Assembly (NCBI RefSeq): GCF_965279545.1
Contig: NZ_OZ257250.1
Span: 2,418,001 to 2,482,000, forward strand
Direction: 5' to 3'
From: Methylibium sp965279545
GTDB taxonomy: Bacteria; Pseudomonadota; Gammaproteobacteria; Burkholderiales; Burkholderiaceae_C
Length of the DNA stretch: 64,000 bases
Part shown: piece after piece, positions 12,898 through 19,932 of the stretch
How the letters are laid out: the number at the start of each line of letters is the position of its first letter
Position numbering within the stretch: the stretch's first letter is position 1
Position numbers and translations under genes: made by a program
The notes under the pieces: generated by a model
The model's input: only the letters and a program-made list of their open reading frames with translations
Database searches by the model: none
Told to the model about the DNA's origin: nothing

Positions 12898-15057
12898 TCA
12901 ATGGGCGGCGATGGCCTTCTTGATCTGCTCGAGCACGTCCTTCGCCGAGGCCGGGATCGGCGTGCCGGGGCCGTAGATGCCCTTGACGCCGGCCTCGTAG
13001 AGGAAGTCGTAGTCCTGGCGCGGGATCACGCCGCCGACGAACACGATGATGTCGTCGGCGCCCTGCTTCTTCAGCTCGGCCACGATGGCCGGCACCAGCG
13101 TCTTGTGGCCGGCGGCCAGCGTGGACACGCCGATCGCATGCACGTCGTTCTCGATCGCCTGGCGCGCGCATTCGTCGGGGGTCTGGAACAGCGGACCCAT
13201 GTCGACGTCGTAGCCGAGGTCGGCGAAGGCGGTGGCCACCACCTTGGCGCCACGGTCGTGGCCGTCCTGGCCGAGCTTGGCGATCATCACGCGCGGCCGG
13301 CGGCCGTGGTCGTCGGCGAACGCGGCGATCTCGGTCTTGAGTTGTTCCCAGCCTTCGGCCGAGTCGTAGGCAGCTGCGTACACGCCGGTCACCTTCTGCG
13401 TATCGGCGCGGTGGCGCCCCCAGACCTTCTCGAGCGCCGAGGACACCTCGCCGACCGTGGCGCGCAGGCGGATCGCCTTGACGCTCAGGTCGAGCAGGTT
13501 GCCCTGGGCCGATTCGGCGCATTGTGTCAGCGCGTCCAGCGCGGCCTGCACCTTGCCCGAGTCACGGCGCGCGCGGATCGCCTCGAGCCGCTCGATCTGG
13601 CTGTCGCGCACCTTCACGTTGTCGATGTCGAGGAAGTCGACCGCGTCTTCCTTGCCGAGCTTGTACTTGTTGACGCCGACGATCACGTCCTTGCCGGAGT
13701 CGATGCGGGCCTGCTTCTCGGCGGCGCTGGCCTCGATCTTGAGCTTGGCCCAGCCGGAGTCCACCGCCTTGGTCATGCCGCCCATCGCCTCGACCTCCTC
13801 GATGATGGCCCAGGCGGCGTCGGCCATGTCCTGCGTCAGCTTCTCCATCATGTAGCTGCCGGCCCAGGGGTCGACCACGTTGGTGATGTGGGTCTCTTCC
13901 TGGATGATGAGCTGGGTGTTGCGCGCGATGCGCGAGCTGAACTCGGTGGGCAGCGCGATCGCCTCGTCGAGCGCATTGGTGTGCAGGCTCTGCGTGCCGC
14001 CGAACACTGCCGCCATCGCCTCGATGGTGGTGCGCACCACGTTGTTGTACGGGTCCTGCTCGGTCAGGCTCCAGCCCGAGGTCTGCGAGTGGGTGCGCAG
14101 CATCAGGCTCTTCGGGTTCCTGGGCTCGAACTCCTGCATGATCTTCCACCACAGCAGGCGCGCGGCGCGCATCTTGGCGATCTCGAGGTAGAAGTTCATC
14201 CCGATCGCCCAGAAGAAGCTCAGGCGGCCGGCGAACTCGTCGACGCTCAGGCCCTTGGCGAGCGCGGTGCGCACGTACTCCTTGCCGTCGGCCAGCGTGA
14301 AGGCCAGCTCCAGCGCCTGGTTCGCGCCGGCCTCCTGCATGTGGTAGCCGGAGATCGAGATCGAGTTGAAGCGCGGCATGTTCTGCGCCGTGTACTCGAT
14401 GATGTCGCCGATGGCCCGCATGCTCGGCTCGGGCGGGAAGATGTAGGTGTTGCGGACCATGAACTCCTTGAGGATGTCGTTCTGGATGGTCCCGCTCAGC
14501 TGGTCCTGGCTCACGCCCTGCTCTTCGGCCGCGACGATGTAGCCGGCCAGCACCGGCAGCACCGCGCCGTTCATCGTCATCGACACCGACACCTTGTCGA
14601 GCGGGATGCCGTCGAACAGGATCTTCATGTCCTCCACGCTGTCGATCGCCACGCCGGCCTTGCCGACGTCGCCGGTCACGCGCGGGTGGTCGCTGTCGTA
14701 GCCGCGGTGGGTGGCCAGGTCGAAGGCGACGCTCACACCCTGCCCGCCGGCGGCCAGCGCCTTGCGGTAGAAGGCGTTCGATTCCTCGGCGGTCGAGAAG
14801 CCGGCGTACTGGCGGATGGTCCAGGGCCGCACCGCGTACATCGTGGCCTGCGGGCCGCGCAGGTAGGGCGCGAAGCCGGGCAGCGTGTCGATGTGCGGCA
14901 GGCCCTGAAGGTCGGCCGCGGTGTACAGCGGCTTGACGGTGATGCCCTCGGGCGTGACCCAGTTCAGCGCCGACACGTCGCCGCCGGGGGCCGACTTCGC
15001 GGCGGCCTTGTGCCAGGCCGCCAGATCCTCGGGCGAAAGTACGGGGCGATCGGACAT
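12898..15057 (-). CDS. scpA: Methylmalonyl-CoA mutase, single-chain
   Basis: A 719-residue adenosylcobalamin-dependent mutase interconverting (R)-methylmalonyl-CoA and succinyl-CoA. The N-terminal TIM-barrel half carries the substrate-binding segment RPWTIRQYAGFSTAEESN and ATHRGYDSDHPRV. The C-terminal B12-binding domain has the lower-ligand motif DGHDRG near residue 600. It is a full-length catalytic subunit of the type that works as a homodimer; no separate small subunit is seen. It is first in the operon scpA-meaB-pccB-pccA-epimerase and divergent from a GntR regulator. Confidence 0.95.
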   Translation of the reverse strand: MSDRPVLSPEDLAAWHKAAAKSAPGGDVSALNWVTPEGITVKPLYTAADLQGLPHIDTLPGFAPYLRGPQATMYAVRPWTIRQYAGFSTAEESNAFYRKALAAGGQGVSVAFDLATHRGYDSDHPRVTGDVGKAGVAIDSVEDMKILFDGIPLDKVSVSMTMNGAVLPVLAGYIVAAEEQGVSQDQLSGTIQNDILKEFMVRNTYIFPPEPSMRAIGDIIEYTAQNMPRFNSISISGYHMQEAGANQALELAFTLADGKEYVRTALAKGLSVDEFAGRLSFFWAIGMNFYLEIAKMRAARLLWWKIMQEFEPRNPKSLMLRTHSQTSGWSLTEQDPYNNVVRTTIEAMAAVFGGTQSLHTNALDEAIALPTEFSSRIARNTQLIIQEETHITNVVDPWAGSYMMEKLTQDMADAAWAIIEEVEAMGGMTKAVDSGWAKLKIEASAAEKQARIDSGKDVIVGVNKYKLGKEDAVDFLDIDNVKVRDSQIERLEAIRARRDSGKVQAALDALTQCAESAQGNLLDLSVKAIRLRATVGEVSSALEKVWGRHRADTQKVTGVYAAAYDSAEGWEQLKTEIAAFADDHGRRPRVMIAKLGQDGHDRGAKVVATAFADLGYDVDMGPLFQTPDECARQAIENDVHAIGVSTLAAGHKTLVPAIVAELKKQGADDIIVFVGGVIPRQDYDFLYEAGVKGIYGPGTPIPASAKDVLEQIKKAIAAH

Positions 15058-15162
15058 GGCGACTCTTTCCTGCGGTGAACGGTGTGCAAAGCGCCGCTGC
15101 GACGGGCGCGGCGCGCATCCGGCACGGTGGTTCGGGCTGGACGACGAGCTGAGTCACGATCA

Positions 15163-15180
15163 TAATTCAAAACTGAATTA
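15163..15180. promoter_or_regulatory. AT-rich perfect palindrome between mutase and GntR genes
   Basis: TAATTCA at 15163-15169 and its exact reverse complement TGAATTA at 15174-15180 flank a 4-base spacer. It is the only strongly AT-rich stretch in the 169-base divergent region. Its size and symmetry fit a dimeric regulator site, most simply for the adjacent GntR protein. It does not match the classical FadR operator, so the assignment is inferred from position. Confidence 0.5.
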
Positions 15181-15226
15181 CAAACACGCCTTGTGTGCAC
15201 TGCACCAAGGCAGCCGCCAGGCACCC

Positions 15227-15925
15227 ATGCCCGAACCGACCGTTTCACTCACCAGCTCCGTCCTGGACCGCACGCCGGCCGGCCACGATGCCGGCGCGCT
15301 GCCCGACCGCGCGCTGTACGAACAGGTTGCCGAGGCCCTGCGCACGCGCATCCTGTCGCACCGGCTCGCGCCGGGCAGCTGGATCGACGAGAAAGCGCTC
15401 GCCGTCGAGTACGGCATCAGCCGCACGCCGCTGCGCGAGGCGCTGAAAGTGCTGGCCGCCGAGGGCCTGGTGACGATGAAGCTGCGCCGTGGCGCCTATG
15501 TCACCGAGGTGTCGGCGCGCGACCTGTCGGAGGTGTTCCACCTGCTCGCGCTGCTCGAAAGCGACGCTGCGGCCGCGGTGGCGGCGAGGATCGCACCCGA
15601 ACAGCTGGCGGAACTGGAAGCCTTGCACCAGCAACTCGAGCTCAACCTGGGCGACCGCGACCGCTTCTTCGCCGCCAACGAGCGCTTCCACCTGCGCCTG
15701 CTCGAACTGGCCGACAACCGCTGGCGCGTGCAGATGGTTGCCGACCTGCGCAAGGTGATGAAGCTCAACCGCCACCACTCGCTGTTCAAGCAGGGCCGCC
15801 TGGAAGCTTCCTTGAACGAGCACCGCCAGCTCATGGCCGCGCTGCGCGCGCACGATGCCGAGCAGGCCCAGCGGCTGATGCGACAGCATCTCGCCAACGG
15901 CGAAGAGGCGGCGGCGATGCGCTGA
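15227..15925 (+). CDS. GntR-family (FadR/FCD type) transcriptional regulator
   Basis: A 232-residue regulator with an N-terminal winged helix-turn-helix (LYEQVAEALRTRILSHRLAPGSWIDE, ISRTPLREALKVLAAEGLV) and a C-terminal all-helical FCD ligand-binding domain (FHLLALLESDAAAAVA, NERFHLRLLELADN, EHRQLMAALRAHD). It is transcribed away from the methylmalonyl-CoA mutase operon and probably controls it and itself. The effector is unknown; an intermediate of propionyl-CoA metabolism would fit. Start is the ATG at 15227. Confidence 0.88.
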   Translation: MPEPTVSLTSSVLDRTPAGHDAGALPDRALYEQVAEALRTRILSHRLAPGSWIDEKALAVEYGISRTPLREALKVLAAEGLVTMKLRRGAYVTEVSARDLSEVFHLLALLESDAAAAVAARIAPEQLAELEALHQQLELNLGDRDRFFAANERFHLRLLELADNRWRVQMVADLRKVMKLNRHHSLFKQGRLEASLNEHRQLMAALRAHDAEQAQRLMRQHLANGEEAAAMR

Positions 15926-15941
15926 GAGCTTGTCTGGGGCG

Positions 15942-16111
15942 CACTGCTGACCAGGCCATCGGGCATGCGAAGGTTTTCCAACCCCAGCACACCCCGGTAG
16001 ATCGAAGCGCCGTGACGGGCCGCTGTGTGGAGTGAAGTAAAGGAGGAAGGCCGGGCGGCGCCCGGCCTGGGGGACATGAACGCAACACAGCGGCCCGGCG
16101 CGGTGCCCGCG
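15942..16111 (+). repeat. Structured intergenic repeat, copy A
   Basis: A 170-base element between convergent genes. It has an outer 12-bp perfect stem (16017-16028 with 16085-16096), extended beyond a 5-base bulge by GCGCC/GGCGC (16007-16011 with 16097-16101). An inner 8-bp perfect hairpin (16049-16056 with 16060-16067) sits inside. The internal loop carries AAAGGAGGA on one side and GGGGGACATGAAC on the other. Closely related copies lie at 51.67-51.93 kb. It may encode a structured RNA or be a mobile palindromic repeat. Confidence 0.8.
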
Positions 16112-16136
16112 CAGACGACTCAACTCCCGGACAAGC

Positions 16137-16982
16137 TCACCGCCCAGCCGGTGCACGCGTGATCTGCGCGCGAATCTCCACCAGCTTCGCCTTCAGGCCC
16201 TGCCTCTGCTGCGGCCCCATTCGCAACAGCATCTTCTGCCCCGCCGATCGCGCCTCCAGCGTCGGGTCGGCAAACTCGTAGCGCACCCAGGGCCGCGACG
16301 GTTGGACCGGACCCTTCACCTCGGTCAGCACGACTGCCAACGGGCCCGCAGGCTCCGGCGTCTGCAGCAGGTGGTCGATGACGTCGACCAGCCGGTCGTT
16401 GAAGTAGCCGCGCGGGTAGCCCAGCTCCTGGTAGGCCTGCTGGAACAGCGGGTACAGCCGCACATAGAGCGCCACCGCACGGCCGGTGTCGGTGGCTTCG
16501 GCAAAGGACACGAAGGCCGCGTAGCGCGCGGCATTGCTCGCGCCGATCACCTCCCCCCCGGCCCCGGGCTCGACGCTGAAACGACCCGGCATCGGGTTGA
16601 CCGGCCACAGCCGCGGCGCCGCATGCGGCCGCGCCAGGTTGTCCACCGTGGCCACGACGCGGCGCGCGAAGCCGTCGAGCTGAAGGAAGGACAGCACGGA
16701 CTGGCGACCGAACAGCTCGACCAGGGCGGACCGGACAACGGGGTCGGACTGCGCCAGCGCGGGCAGCGCGGCGCTCCCCGTGTCTTCGGGTGCGGACGCC
16801 GGGATCGGATGGCGGATGGCCGGCTCTGCAGGCGCCGAGGCCGCTTCCGGCGGCGCGGCCACCTCGGCCGGCGGCGGCACCACGGCGGGGACCTGGGACG
16901 GCACGCGGTTGCGCCAGTACACCAGGCCTCCCACGGCCACGGCAAAGGCCAGCAGGGCCACGCCGTAGATCAACTTGTTCAT
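16137..16982 (-). CDS. DUF3014 family membrane-anchored protein
   Basis: A 281-residue protein of the DUF3014 type, function unknown. One N-terminal membrane segment (about residues 4-22, LIYGVALLAFAVAVGGLVYW) is followed by a proline/alanine-rich linker, then a periplasmic domain containing YAAFVSFAEATDTGRAVALY and LGYPRGYFNDRLVDVIDHLL. ATG 16982 has a GGGGAGA ribosome binding site; longer upstream readings lack the membrane anchor at the N terminus. It stands alone between the GntR gene and a LysR gene, with no operon partner that hints at function. Confidence 0.8.
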   Translation of the reverse strand: MNKLIYGVALLAFAVAVGGLVYWRNRVPSQVPAVVPPPAEVAAPPEAASAPAEPAIRHPIPASAPEDTGSAALPALAQSDPVVRSALVELFGRQSVLSFLQLDGFARRVVATVDNLARPHAAPRLWPVNPMPGRFSVEPGAGGEVIGASNAARYAAFVSFAEATDTGRAVALYVRLYPLFQQAYQELGYPRGYFNDRLVDVIDHLLQTPEPAGPLAVVLTEVKGPVQPSRPWVRYEFADPTLEARSAGQKMLLRMGPQQRQGLKAKLVEIRAQITRAPAGR

Positions 16983-17145
16983 GCCTGTCTCCCCGGTTTG
17001 GACACCCGCCGGCCCGCGGGCGGCGGCTTGCCTGCACAACGGCCGCAGGCCGGCGGATCGCCTTCGCGGTGGACGAGCGCACGGCCCGGAAGTTCCTGGT
17101 CCGATTGGCAAGCCGGGCAGCACGGCGCAACAGCGACGCGGCGCA

Positions 17146-18039
17146 TCATGCGCCCTGCCGCATCCGGTCGGCCACCCAGTCGACGAAGACGCGCACGCGC
17201 GGCGACAGCTGCCGGTGGTGCGGGTAGAGCAACGTGACCGGCATCGGGGCGGGCCGGCATTGCGGCAACACCTCTCTCAGCGTGCCGGCGGCCAGCTGGC
17301 GCTCGACGTGATAGCGCGGCAGCTGCACGAGCCCCAGACCGGCCTCGCAGCAGGCCACGTAGGCATCGGCATGGCTCACCGTCACCGAGCCCCGCAGCTG
17401 CATGGCCCGCGGCTGGCCGTTGACGACGAACTCGAAGGGATAGACCTTGCCGTTGACCCCGGCATAGTTGACGGCCCGGTGCGCCCGCAAGGCCTCGGCC
17501 GTCGCGGGTTCGCCGTGCGTGTCGAGGTAGGCCGCGCTGGCGCAGGTCACCTGCTCGAGCAGTGCGACGCGCCGTCCCACCATGCTCGAGTCGCGCGGCT
17601 CGCCGGCCCGCAGCACGCAGTCGATGCTTTCACGCACCAGGTCGGCGAGCCGGTCGCCGAGGCCGATCTCGAGCTCGATGTCGGGGTAGCTGGCAAAGAA
17701 GCCCCCGAGGTGCGGCAGCAGGAAATGCATCGCGAGCGTGCCCTGCAGGTCCACGCGCAACTTCCCCTTGGGCTTGACTGCCGACTGACTGAAGGCCGAC
17801 TCGGCCTCTTCGACGTCGGCCAGCAGGCGCTGGCAGCGCCGGTGGTAGGCCTCGCCGTCCAGCGTCGCGCTCACCTGCCGCGTGGTGCGGTGAAGCAGTC
17901 GCACGCCCAAACGTCGTTCGAGCTGCTGGATGACGTGCGTCACCGTCGCACGGGGCAGCTGCAGTTCGTCGGCCGCTTTGGTGAAGCTGCCGAGTTCGAC
18001 GATGCGAACGAACACCTGCATCGCGTCCAAACGGTCCAT
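17146..18039 (-). CDS. LysR-family transcriptional regulator
   Basis: A 297-residue regulator. The N-terminal winged helix-turn-helix reads MDRLDAMQVFVRIVELGSFT followed by AADELQLPRATVTHVIQQLE, and the C-terminal part is a LysR substrate domain. The sequence resembles the CrgA-like group that often controls adjacent dehydrogenases. It is transcribed divergently from two short-chain dehydrogenase genes, its likely targets. ATG at 18039 is the conventional start; upstream in-frame codons to 18084 look untranslated. Confidence 0.87.
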   Translation of the reverse strand: MDRLDAMQVFVRIVELGSFTKAADELQLPRATVTHVIQQLERRLGVRLLHRTTRQVSATLDGEAYHRRCQRLLADVEEAESAFSQSAVKPKGKLRVDLQGTLAMHFLLPHLGGFFASYPDIELEIGLGDRLADLVRESIDCVLRAGEPRDSSMVGRRVALLEQVTCASAAYLDTHGEPATAEALRAHRAVNYAGVNGKVYPFEFVVNGQPRAMQLRGSVTVSHADAYVACCEAGLGLVQLPRYHVERQLAAGTLREVLPQCRPAPMPVTLLYPHHRQLSPRVRVFVDWVADRMRQGA

Positions 18040-18191
18040 GCGGAGGGGCCCCCATTGTTTTCTGTTTTTGGATAGTCCTGCCAACTTTAGTGCATTTATC
18101 TATTCATTCACCTACAGAACAATTCGCTTCACCGACCCGCCGGAATCGCTGGCGGACCCGGACCAGCCCCCCTTCGATCAGGAGCACAGCC
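18040..18191. promoter_or_regulatory. AT-rich divergent promoter region, LysR/SDR
   Basis: The 152 bases between the divergent LysR and dehydrogenase genes include an unusually AT-rich core at about 18055-18125, as expected for promoters and a LysR-type site. No single operator can be fixed by eye. A GGAG ribosome binding site for the dehydrogenase lies at 18181-18184. Confidence 0.45.
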
Positions 18192-18932
18192 ATGAACACC
18201 CCCCAGGTCGCCATCGTCACCGGCGCCTCGCGCGGCATCGGCGCCGCCATCGCCAAGCGTCTTGCGCAGGACGGCTACGCGGTCGTCGTCAACTACGCCG
18301 GCAATGCGGCGCAAGCCGCCAAGGTCGTCGATCCCATCACCGCCGCCGGCGGACGGGCCATCGCGGTGCAGGCCGATGTCGCCGACGCGGCCGCCGTGCG
18401 CCACCTGTTCGACGAAGCCGTGCGCGCCTACGGCCGCATCGACGTGCTGGTCAACAACGCCGGCATCATGCCGGCCGGCCTGCCGCCGCTCGCCGAGACC
18501 GATGACCAGACCTTCGATCGCCTGTTCGCGGTGAACGTCAAGGGCAGCTTCAACACCATGCGCGAGGCGGCCGGCCGGCTGCAGACCGGTGGACGCATCG
18601 TCAACTTCTCGACCAGCGTGATCGGTCTGGGCCTGCCCGGCTATGCGGTGTATGCGGCATCGAAGGGCGCGATCGAGGTGATGACGAACATCCTCGCCAA
18701 GGAATTGCGCGGCAAGGGCATCACCGTCAACGCCGTCGCGCCGGGGCCCACGGCGACCGCGCTGTTCCTCGACGGCAAGTCACCCGAGACCATCGACCGG
18801 ATGGCCAAGGCCGCACCACTGGAGCGGCTCGGCGCGCCCGAAGACATCGCCAACGCCGTGGCACTGATCGTCGGCCGCGACGGCGGCTGGATCAATGGCC
18901 AGACGCTGCGCGTCAACGGCGGCATCGTCTGA
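18192..18932 (+). CDS. Short-chain dehydrogenase/reductase (FabG-like)
   Basis: A 246-residue classical SDR with a Rossmann fold. The cofactor loop is TGASRGIG, followed by NNAG, a catalytic Ser (NFSTSVIGL) and YxxxK (YAVYAASKGA). The C terminus INGQTLRVNGGIV is typical of the tetrameric oxidoreductases. Substrate is unknown; NADP(H) use is likely from the basic residue after the glycine loop. It is the first gene of a two-SDR operon controlled from the divergent LysR region. ATG 18192 follows a good GGAG site. Confidence 0.88.
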   Translation: MNTPQVAIVTGASRGIGAAIAKRLAQDGYAVVVNYAGNAAQAAKVVDPITAAGGRAIAVQADVADAAAVRHLFDEAVRAYGRIDVLVNNAGIMPAGLPPLAETDDQTFDRLFAVNVKGSFNTMREAAGRLQTGGRIVNFSTSVIGLGLPGYAVYAASKGAIEVMTNILAKELRGKGITVNAVAPGPTATALFLDGKSPETIDRMAKAAPLERLGAPEDIANAVALIVGRDGGWINGQTLRVNGGIV

Positions 18933-18977
18933 TCCCACGCAACGGACCCCAGGCAGCCACCGACCCAAGGACACACC

Positions 18978-19874
18978 ATGAAATCCGTCATCCTCGTGAC
19001 CGGCGCCTCCACCGGCATCGGCCATCTCACCGCGCGCGCTCTCGCCGCCGCCGGCCACACCGTCTACGCCAGCATGCGCGACATCGCCGGGCGCAACGCG
19101 CCGCGCGTTCGCGAACTGCGCGACTGGGGCTACGCGCAAGGCCACGACCTGCGGGCCGTCGAACTGGACGTGCTGTCGCAGGCATCTGCCGACCAGGCCG
19201 TGCAGCACATCGTCGGCGAGCAAGGCCGGCTCGATGTCGTCGTCCACAACGCCGGCCACCTCGTGCTCGGGCCGACCGAAGCCTTCACCCCGGACGAGAT
19301 GGTCGCGGTGTTCGACACCAACCTCTTCGGCACGCAGCGCGTCAACAAGGCGGCGCTGCCCTTCATGCGCGCGCAGCAAGCGGGGTTGCTGCTGTGGGTG
19401 AGCAGCACCACGGCGCGCGGCGGCTTCCCGCCCTTCCTGGGGCCCTATGCGGCTGCGAAGGCGGCGATGGATTCGCTCGCGATCACGCTGTCCTACGAGG
19501 TGGCCCGCTTCGGCATCGAAACCTCGATCGTGGTCCCCGGCGCGTTCACGAAAGGCACCGCCCATTTCCCGAACGCGGGCAAGCCGGCCGACGCGGCGAC
19601 CGTCGCGGCCTACTCGCGCTACGACGGCCTGATGGACCAGGTCGGCGCGCGCCTCGGCGCGCTGATGCCAGAGCATGCCGACCCGCAGGCCGTGGCCGAC
19701 GAGATCGCGCGCATCGTCGGGCTACCGCACGGCGAGCGCCCGTTCCGTTCGGTGATCGACTTCCTCGACGACGGTGCAGGCGCCGTGACCGAGGTCGCCG
19801 AACGCGTCCGCGAGGATTTCGCACGACGCATCGGCATCGCCGATCTGTTGCGGCCCACGGTCGTTGCGGCGTGA
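18978..19874 (+). CDS. Short-chain dehydrogenase/reductase, longer type
   Basis: A 298-residue SDR with TGASTGIG near the N terminus, HNAGHLVLG, a catalytic Ser (WVSSTTARGG) and YAAAK (PYAAAKAAMD). The extra C-terminal region (after about residue 230) matches retinol- or hydroxysteroid-dehydrogenase-like SDRs rather than FabG. Substrate is unknown. It follows the first SDR by 45 bases and is probably cotranscribed with it; the pair may catalyse successive oxidations. Confidence 0.86.
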   Translation: MKSVILVTGASTGIGHLTARALAAAGHTVYASMRDIAGRNAPRVRELRDWGYAQGHDLRAVELDVLSQASADQAVQHIVGEQGRLDVVVHNAGHLVLGPTEAFTPDEMVAVFDTNLFGTQRVNKAALPFMRAQQAGLLLWVSSTTARGGFPPFLGPYAAAKAAMDSLAITLSYEVARFGIETSIVVPGAFTKGTAHFPNAGKPADAATVAAYSRYDGLMDQVGARLGALMPEHADPQAVADEIARIVGLPHGERPFRSVIDFLDDGAGAVTEVAERVREDFARRIGIADLLRPTVVAA

Positions 19875-19932
19875 ACCGCCGCCGGCGCCGGATCGCCCGC
19901 GTCGTGCGCGACGGCGGCCCGGTCGACCCCGG

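Noticed and set aside
15163..15180. Rho-independent terminator for either divergent gene
   Set aside because: The palindrome lies between two gene starts, not ends, and is AT-rich with no T-tract after a GC stem.
16077..16161. Short ORF starting at the ATG in GGGGGACATGAAC of repeat copy A, preceded by AGGAGG
   Set aside because: The ATG is ACG in copy C and the reading frames diverge between copies A and B, whereas base pairing is kept. The conserved signal is structure, not a peptide.
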